This document shows positions 59,828 to 64,000 of a DNA stretch of 64,000 nucleotides, piece by piece. Within the stretch, counting starts at the first letter, position 1; every line of letters starts with the position of its first letter. The notes under the pieces were generated by a model. The model made no database searches. It was not told the DNA's origin and saw only the letters and a program-made list of their open reading frames with translations. This DNA comes from Mesorhizobium sp. Root102 (GTDB lineage: Bacteria > Pseudomonadota > Alphaproteobacteria > Rhizobiales > Rhizobiaceae), in the NCBI RefSeq assembly GCF_001425625.1, contig NZ_LMCP01000002.1, positions 186,001 to 250,000 on the forward strand, written 5' to 3'. The position numbers and the translations under genes are program-made.

Positions 59828-60064
59828 ATGAAGGCGTTTTTCGTGCAGATCAAATGCGAGCTCGGCAAATCCTATGAGGTTGCCAGCGCGCTTGCCGATG
59901 CCGAGATCGCCTCGGAAATCTACTCCACTGCCGGCAACTACGATCTGCTCGCCAAATTCTATGTCGACGACGAGGAAGATGTCGGCCATTTCGTCAACGA
60001 AAAGGTGCAGATTCTCCCCGGCATCAAGGACACGTTCACCGTGGTAACGTTCCGCGCCTTTTAG
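59828..60064 (+). CDS. Stand-alone Lrp/AsnC effector-binding domain protein
   Basis: A 78-residue protein consisting only of the regulatory (RAM/AsnC_trans_reg) domain: AFFVQIKCELGKSYEVASALAD, STAGNYDLLAKFYVDDEEDVGHFV, and IKDTFTVVTFRAF. There is no HTH. Such short proteins are found widely and are thought to oligomerise and bind small ligands or to associate with full-length Lrp proteins. It is monocistronic. The 295 bp upstream (59533-59827) contain no clear gene. Confidence 0.88.
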   Translation: MKAFFVQIKCELGKSYEVASALADAEIASEIYSTAGNYDLLAKFYVDDEEDVGHFVNEKVQILPGIKDTFTVVTFRAF

Positions 60065-60234
60065 TCATCGGGCACACTTGCTCGGCCACGAGGCAAAGCC
60101 TGATCAAGTCATATTTCGGCTGCCTCAATTTTAGGCAGCAGCAACATACTGATCGCCCGCATCTCCCAAATCACCGATTACGCTTGATTTTCTCAGGCTA
60201 CGCCAGTGAAATGGCGTCACAGGGGAGTAGGCGA

Positions 60235-61647
60235 TTGGCAGCGTTCGATGAAATGCTTCCGGAAGTCTCCGGATTGAGAAGACCGTATTCGGCTTATGAT
60301 CGCTGGCTGAAGGAGCAGGATCCGGCCAGGTTGACCGAGAAGATGCAGGACGCCGAACGCGTCTTCCGCAAGACCGGCATCACCTTCGCCGTCTACGGCG
60401 AGCAGGAAGCCTCCGAACGCCTGATCCCGTTCGACATCGTTCCCCGCATCATTTCAGGCAATGAATGGCGCCGCCTCACGCAAGGCATCGAGCAGCGCGT
60501 GCAGGCGCTGAACGCTTTCCTCGACGATATCTACCATCGCCAGGAGATTCTGCGGGCAGGGCGCGTTCCCAGTGAGTTGATCGCCAGGAACGAGGCATTC
60601 CTGCCGGAAATGATAGGGGTCAGGCCGCCGGCCGGCGTCTACACCCACATCATCGGCGTCGACATCGTCCGCATTAGTGAGGACGAATTCTACGTGCTGG
60701 AGGACAATGCGCGCACGCCGTCGGGTGTCTCCTACATGCTGGAGAACCGCGAGACGATGATGCAGCTGTTTCCCGAGCTGTTCCAGAAGATCAAGGTGCG
60801 GCCGGTGGAAAACTACCCGCAGCTTCTGCGCCAGTCGCTGGCGGCGGTGCGGCCGCAAAGCACCAAGGGCGCGCCGACCATTGCGGTGCTGACGCCCGGC
60901 AGCTTCAACTCCGCCTATTTCGAACACGCCTTCCTCGCCGACCAGATGGGCGTGCAGTTGGTCGAGGGCCAGGATCTGCGTGTCGTCGATGGCCATGTCG
61001 CGATGCGCACGACCGAAGGCTACAAACAGATCGACGTGCTCTATCGGCGGGTGGACGATTCTTATCTGGACCCGCTGACGTTTCGGCCGGACTCGGCGCT
61101 TGGCGTGCCTGGCATCATGGATGTCTATCGGGCCGGCAACATCACCATCGCCAATGCGCCGGGCACCGGTATCGCAGATGACAAGGCGATCTATTCCTAC
61201 ATGCCCGAGATCATCGAATTCTACACCGGCCGCAAGGCGATCCTCGGCAACATTCCGACCTGGCGCTGCTCGGAGCCGGACAGCCTGAAATACGTGCTCG
61301 AACACATCGACGAGCTGGTGATCAAGGAAGTGCATGGTTCCGGCGGTTACGGCATGCTGGTAGGGCCGGCGGCCACCAAGAAGGAATGCGAGACATTTGC
61401 CAAGAAACTGGCGGCAAAACCTTCGAATTACATCGCCCAACCGACACTGGCCCTGTCGACATGCCCGATCCTTACGGAAAAGGGGCTGGCGCCACGCCAC
61501 GTCGATCTCAGGCCTTATGTGCTGGTCTCCGATCGCATCCAGATCGTGCCCGGCGGGCTGACCCGCGTCGCGCTCAAGGAAGGCTCGCTGGTGGTCAATT
61601 CCTCGCAGGGCGGCGGTACCAAGGACACATGGGTGCTGGATGACTGA
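60235..61647 (+). CDS. Circularly permuted ATP-grasp protein (DUF404/DUF407)
   Basis: A 470-residue predicted peptide ligase. I choose the TTG at 60235 (AAFDEMLPEVSGLRRPY), with AGGGGAG eight bases upstream; an ATG at 60211 is possible. GVDIVRISEDEFYVLEDNARTPSG contains the conserved acid-Asn catalytic segment, and LVIKEVHGSGGYGMLVGP a Lys and Gly-rich ATP loop, consistent with an ATP-grasp fold with permuted order. This family forms amide bonds in unknown peptides. It is the first of four genes here (ATP-grasp, alpha-E, transglutaminase, Anbu). Confidence 0.9.
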   Translation: MAAFDEMLPEVSGLRRPYSAYDRWLKEQDPARLTEKMQDAERVFRKTGITFAVYGEQEASERLIPFDIVPRIISGNEWRRLTQGIEQRVQALNAFLDDIYHRQEILRAGRVPSELIARNEAFLPEMIGVRPPAGVYTHIIGVDIVRISEDEFYVLEDNARTPSGVSYMLENRETMMQLFPELFQKIKVRPVENYPQLLRQSLAAVRPQSTKGAPTIAVLTPGSFNSAYFEHAFLADQMGVQLVEGQDLRVVDGHVAMRTTEGYKQIDVLYRRVDDSYLDPLTFRPDSALGVPGIMDVYRAGNITIANAPGTGIADDKAIYSYMPEIIEFYTGRKAILGNIPTWRCSEPDSLKYVLEHIDELVIKEVHGSGGYGMLVGPAATKKECETFAKKLAAKPSNYIAQPTLALSTCPILTEKGLAPRHVDLRPYVLVSDRIQIVPGGLTRVALKEGSLVVNSSQGGGTKDTWVLDD

Positions 61648-61668
61648 TTTTCATTTGAAGGTTCTTGT

Positions 61669-62610
61669 ATGCTTTTAGGCCGCACCGCCAACGGGCTTTA
61701 CTGGATGAACCGCTACATCGAGCGGGCCGAGAATATGGCGCGGCTGGTCGATGCCGGCCTCCGCATGGCGCTGACTCGTACCCAGAGCGCCTCGGAAGAG
61801 TGGAATTCGGTGCTGCTCAGCGCTGGTTCCGACGTCACCTTCAGCCAGAAATATTCTGACTATACCGCCGCCAATGTCGCCGACTTCCTGTTGCGCGACA
61901 CGTCGAACCCGTCGAGCACGATGTCGTCGATCGAGACGGCCCGCAACAATGCCCGCATGGTGCGCACCGCGCTGACGCGCGAAACCTGGGAAAGTATCAA
62001 CGAAGCCTGGATGGCGCTGAAGCGGATGCTGGCCAGGCCGATCGACGAGCGCGACCTGCCCAGCGTGCTCGACGCGATCAAGCGCGAGACGGCGCTGATC
62101 CGCGGCTCGTTCTACGGCACCATGCTGCGCAACGAGATCTTCGACTTCTCGCAACTCGGCACCTATGTCGAGCGCGCCGACAACACGGCGCGCATCCTCG
62201 ACGTGAAATACTACGTGCTCCTGCCGTCGATCTCCTGGGTTGGCTCGACGCTCGACAACTACCAGTGGGAATCGATCCTGCGTTCGGTCTCGGCGCATCG
62301 TTCCTACCGCTGGGTCTATGACGCCGATTACAAGCCGACCAACATTGCCGACTATCTGATCCTCAATGTTCGCATGCCGCGTTCGCTGACCTTCTGCTAT
62401 CGCTTCCTGTCGGAGCATCTGAAATTCCTCGGCGACGATTACGGCGAGCGCCATGCCTGCCACGCAACGGCCGAAAAGACGCAGACAATGCTGAGAGCCG
62501 GGTCGATCAAGGATATTTTCGATACTGGCCTGCATGAATTCCTGGCCAAGTTCATTCGCGACAACACCAAGCTCGGCGACGAAATCGCACAAGATTACCG
62601 GTTCAATTGA
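61669..62610 (+). CDS. Alpha-E domain protein (DUF403)
   Basis: A 313-residue all-helical protein with LLGRTANGLYWMNRYIERAENMARLVDAG at the N-terminus, ARMVRTALTRETWESINEAWM, and YVERADNTARILDVKYYVL; the repeated E-R-A-[DE]-N motifs are the alpha-E hallmark. The family is always found with ATP-grasp and transglutaminase genes and has no known activity. It starts 21 bp after the ATP-grasp gene. Its stop codon lies inside the palindromic repeat at 62609. Confidence 0.92.
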   Translation: MLLGRTANGLYWMNRYIERAENMARLVDAGLRMALTRTQSASEEWNSVLLSAGSDVTFSQKYSDYTAANVADFLLRDTSNPSSTMSSIETARNNARMVRTALTRETWESINEAWMALKRMLARPIDERDLPSVLDAIKRETALIRGSFYGTMLRNEIFDFSQLGTYVERADNTARILDVKYYVLLPSISWVGSTLDNYQWESILRSVSAHRSYRWVYDADYKPTNIADYLILNVRMPRSLTFCYRFLSEHLKFLGDDYGERHACHATAEKTQTMLRAGSIKDIFDTGLHEFLAKFIRDNTKLGDEIAQDYRFN

Positions 62611-62657
62611 GCATGATCCTGAGAAGTGGGAATCGGTTTTCGGATAAGATCATGCTC
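62609..62657. repeat. Palindromic intergenic repeat, GCATGATCC type, in the Anbu cluster
   Basis: Perfect 10-base inverted ends, GAGCATGATC and GATCATGCTC, flank a core with AAGTGGGAATCGG. It includes the last bases of the alpha-E gene (TGA) and ends 17 bp before the transglutaminase start. I recognise it as a dispersed Mesorhizobium-type repeat; the outer ends are like those at 9342-9385. Confidence 0.75.
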
Positions 62658-62674
62658 ACAAACGGAAAAAAAGC

Positions 62675-63469
62675 ATGCGGCTGAAGATCACCCACCGGAC
62701 CGAATACCGCTACGACGCACCGGTGCACTATCTGTTGCAGCGGCTGCGGCTGCTTCCGGTCAGCGGATCGACGCAGACCGTTCTGTCCTGGGCGCTGGCC
62801 ATCGAAGGCGCGCGCGAAGAGGTTCACTTTGTCGACCATTTCGGCAATGACACAAGGCTGTTGAGCGTCGAGGGCGAGCGCGACTTCATCACCGTGGAAG
62901 CATCAGGCGAAGTGGTGACGCGCGACACCGCGGGTGTCTCGGGACCACACCAAGGCTTTACGCCGCTCTGGCTGTACAGCCATGAAACACCATTGACGAC
63001 GGTCGGCAGCGGTGTTCGCGAACTCGCTGCATCGGTCGGCAAGGGAACCGACATCGAAAGGCTTCACCGGCTGATGGCTGTCATTGGCGAGCGCGTTGCC
63101 TACACGCCCGGCACCACCAATGCGACGACGCCGGCGGAGCAAGCCTTGGCGCTCAAGACCGGTGTCTGCCAGGATCACACCCATATCTTTGCCGCCGCGG
63201 CGCGCGCCATGGGCTTTCCGGCCCGCTATGTCAGCGGCTATCTGATGCTGGATGCGACGGTCGAGCAGGCTGCAAGTCACGCCTGGGCCGAAGCGCATGT
63301 TTCTGGTCTCGGCTGGGTTGCCTTCGATGCCGCCAATGGCATTTCGCCTGACGAGCGCTATGTAAAGGTGGCAACGGGCCGCGACTACCGCGACGCCACG
63401 CCGGTGTCGGGAATTCGGCTGGGACAGGCGGAAGAACAGCTTGCGGTCACCGTCACGGTGGAGCAGTAA
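62675..63469 (+). CDS. Transglutaminase-like cysteine protease family protein
   Basis: A 264-residue cytosolic protein. The N-terminal domain starts LKITHRTEYRYDAPVHYLLQRLRLLP, usual for this group. The catalytic triad appears as Cys165 (TGVCQDHTH), His202 (ASHAWAEA) and Asp218 (AFDAANG). It could act as a peptidase or amide-forming enzyme. It follows the alpha-E gene after the palindromic repeat and precedes the Anbu gene, the standard order of this cluster. Confidence 0.92.
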   Translation: MRLKITHRTEYRYDAPVHYLLQRLRLLPVSGSTQTVLSWALAIEGAREEVHFVDHFGNDTRLLSVEGERDFITVEASGEVVTRDTAGVSGPHQGFTPLWLYSHETPLTTVGSGVRELAASVGKGTDIERLHRLMAVIGERVAYTPGTTNATTPAEQALALKTGVCQDHTHIFAAAARAMGFPARYVSGYLMLDATVEQAASHAWAEAHVSGLGWVAFDAANGISPDERYVKVATGRDYRDATPVSGIRLGQAEEQLAVTVTVEQ

Positions 63470-63489
63470 TCCTTCGCAAGATTGCTGCC

Positions 63490-63594
63490 AGAGCGATTCA
63501 TCGTTTCAAGGAAACGCCGAACCGCTCTATCCCTTTGTTTTAACGCAATTCCGGACGGAAAACCGCTTCACACTTTTCCTGGAATTGCTCTAGA
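63490..63594. repeat. Palindromic intergenic repeat, AGAGCG type
   Basis: Two hairpin halves: AGAGCGATTCATCGTTTC paired with GAAACGCCGAACCGCTCT, then an AATTCC/GGAATT-flanked half ending TTGCTCTAGA. The pattern matches a common Mesorhizobium intergenic element I know by sight. It ends 9 bases before the Anbu ATG, so it could affect translation. Confidence 0.7.
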
Positions 63595-63603
63595 AGAGAT
63601 TCC

Positions 63604-64000
63604 ATGACTTATTGCGTTGGCCTGAAGATCGATCGCGGGCTCGTGTTCATGTCGGACACGCGCACCAATGCCGGTATGGATTCGATTTCCACCTTCCGCA
63701 AGATGCATATCTGGGAGCAGCCGGGCGAGCGCGTCATCGTTTTGATGTCGGCGGGCAACCTGGCGACGACGCAGGCGGTGGTCAGCCTGCTCGACGAACG
63801 CACCAAGGCAATTGCCGACCGTCACGCCACCCTTCTGGAGACGCCGTCGATGTATCAGACGGTGCGGCTGGTCGGCGATACGGTCAAGGAGGTCATCGCC
63901 AGTTCGTCGCCTGCGGGCGAGAAGGCGGATTCCTACTTCAATGCTTCCTTCATCCTCGGCGGCCAGATCAAAGGCAGCGAGCCGCGCCTGTTCATGATCT
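63604..64000 (+). CDS. Anbu proteasome-like protease, N-terminal part (cut by window end)
   Basis: The first 132 residues are present and the frame is open at the window end. The start MTYCVGLKIDRGLVFMSDTRTNAGMD matches the Anbu/proteasome-beta fold, where Thr2 becomes the N-terminal nucleophile after Met removal. STFRKMHIWEQPGERVIVLMSAGN continues the first strands and SAGNLATTQAV the usual helix. Anbu is an HslV relative of unknown substrate, genetically tied to ATP-grasp, alpha-E and transglutaminase proteins, all of which precede it here. It follows 9 bp after a repeat, with AGAAGAG as ribosome-binding site. Confidence 0.9.
   Translation, partial: MTYCVGLKIDRGLVFMSDTRTNAGMDSISTFRKMHIWEQPGERVIVLMSAGNLATTQAVVSLLDERTKAIADRHATLLETPSMYQTVRLVGDTVKEVIASSSPAGEKADSYFNASFILGGQIKGSEPRLFMI

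Overview
The window looks like a chromosomal segment of a rhizobial alphaproteobacterium, most likely Mesorhizobium or a close Phyllobacteriaceae relative. This is inferred from the GC-rich codon use, CckA, a GPR/RgsE-type polar-growth protein, GAAC-N7-GAAC SOS boxes at uvrA and ssb, a sigma-54 promoter at the urea transporter, and palindromic intergenic repeats of a kind I associate with Mesorhizobium genomes. It is ordinary, densely packed core chromosome: about 60 protein genes, no tRNA or rRNA, no insertion sequence, no phage and no CRISPR array.

Layout. 1-1.6 kb: end of an MCE/Mla-type lipid transport operon. 1.8-8.1 kb: one giant coiled-coil membrane protein resembling the Growth Pole Ring protein. 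8.4-10.4 kb: HPt protein, 2Fe-2S ferredoxin and ferredoxin-NADP reductase. 10.5-12.8 kb: drug-efflux MFS pump and a DUF922 protein. 12.9-14.6 kb: folP-folB-folK. 14.6-18.2 kb: DUF924, a Kef-type antiporter and two small exported proteins. 18.3-21.4 kb: sixA-ycjX-ycjF operon. 21.8-26.7 kb: dksA, fliO-like, cckA, deoD. 26.7-32.4 kb: RHH protein, glyoxalase, a Tat-linked GMC dehydrogenase pair, PhoX and a secreted protein. 32.7-38.5 kb: urtABCDE behind a sigma-54 promoter. 38.8-44.6 kb: a 58-residue protein, diguanylate cyclase, DUF72, GNAT, uvrA. 44.6-45.3 kb: a long gap holding an SOS box and a structured, terminator-ended stretch. 45.3-51.1 kb: ClpP paralogue with SRPBCC and ArsR genes, ssb, OsmC, MarC, a VOC/AraC locus. 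51.3-59.5 kb: gyrA, a 50-residue membrane protein, coaD, two cyclophilins, a DMT-type protein, queA-orf-tgt. 59.8-64 kb: a stand-alone Lrp effector domain and a four-gene cluster of ATP-grasp, alpha-E, transglutaminase and an Anbu proteasome-like protease (cut by the window end).

How the genes work together. The clearest functional units are folate synthesis (folPBK), urea scavenging under nitrogen control (urtABCDE), queuosine tRNA modification (queA and tgt with an unknown small gene between them), SOS-controlled DNA repair (uvrA, ssb), and the Anbu peptide-modification cluster at the right edge, the least understood system here. Sequence-level oddities worth checking are a tRNA-guanine transglycosylase that has lost three of four zinc ligands, a DksA with one of four zinc cysteines, GyrA with Ala at the quinolone-critical serine, a GMC dehydrogenase with a 3Fe-4S-type cysteine pattern but no cytochrome partner nearby, and 29/36-residue repeats in the giant polar protein.
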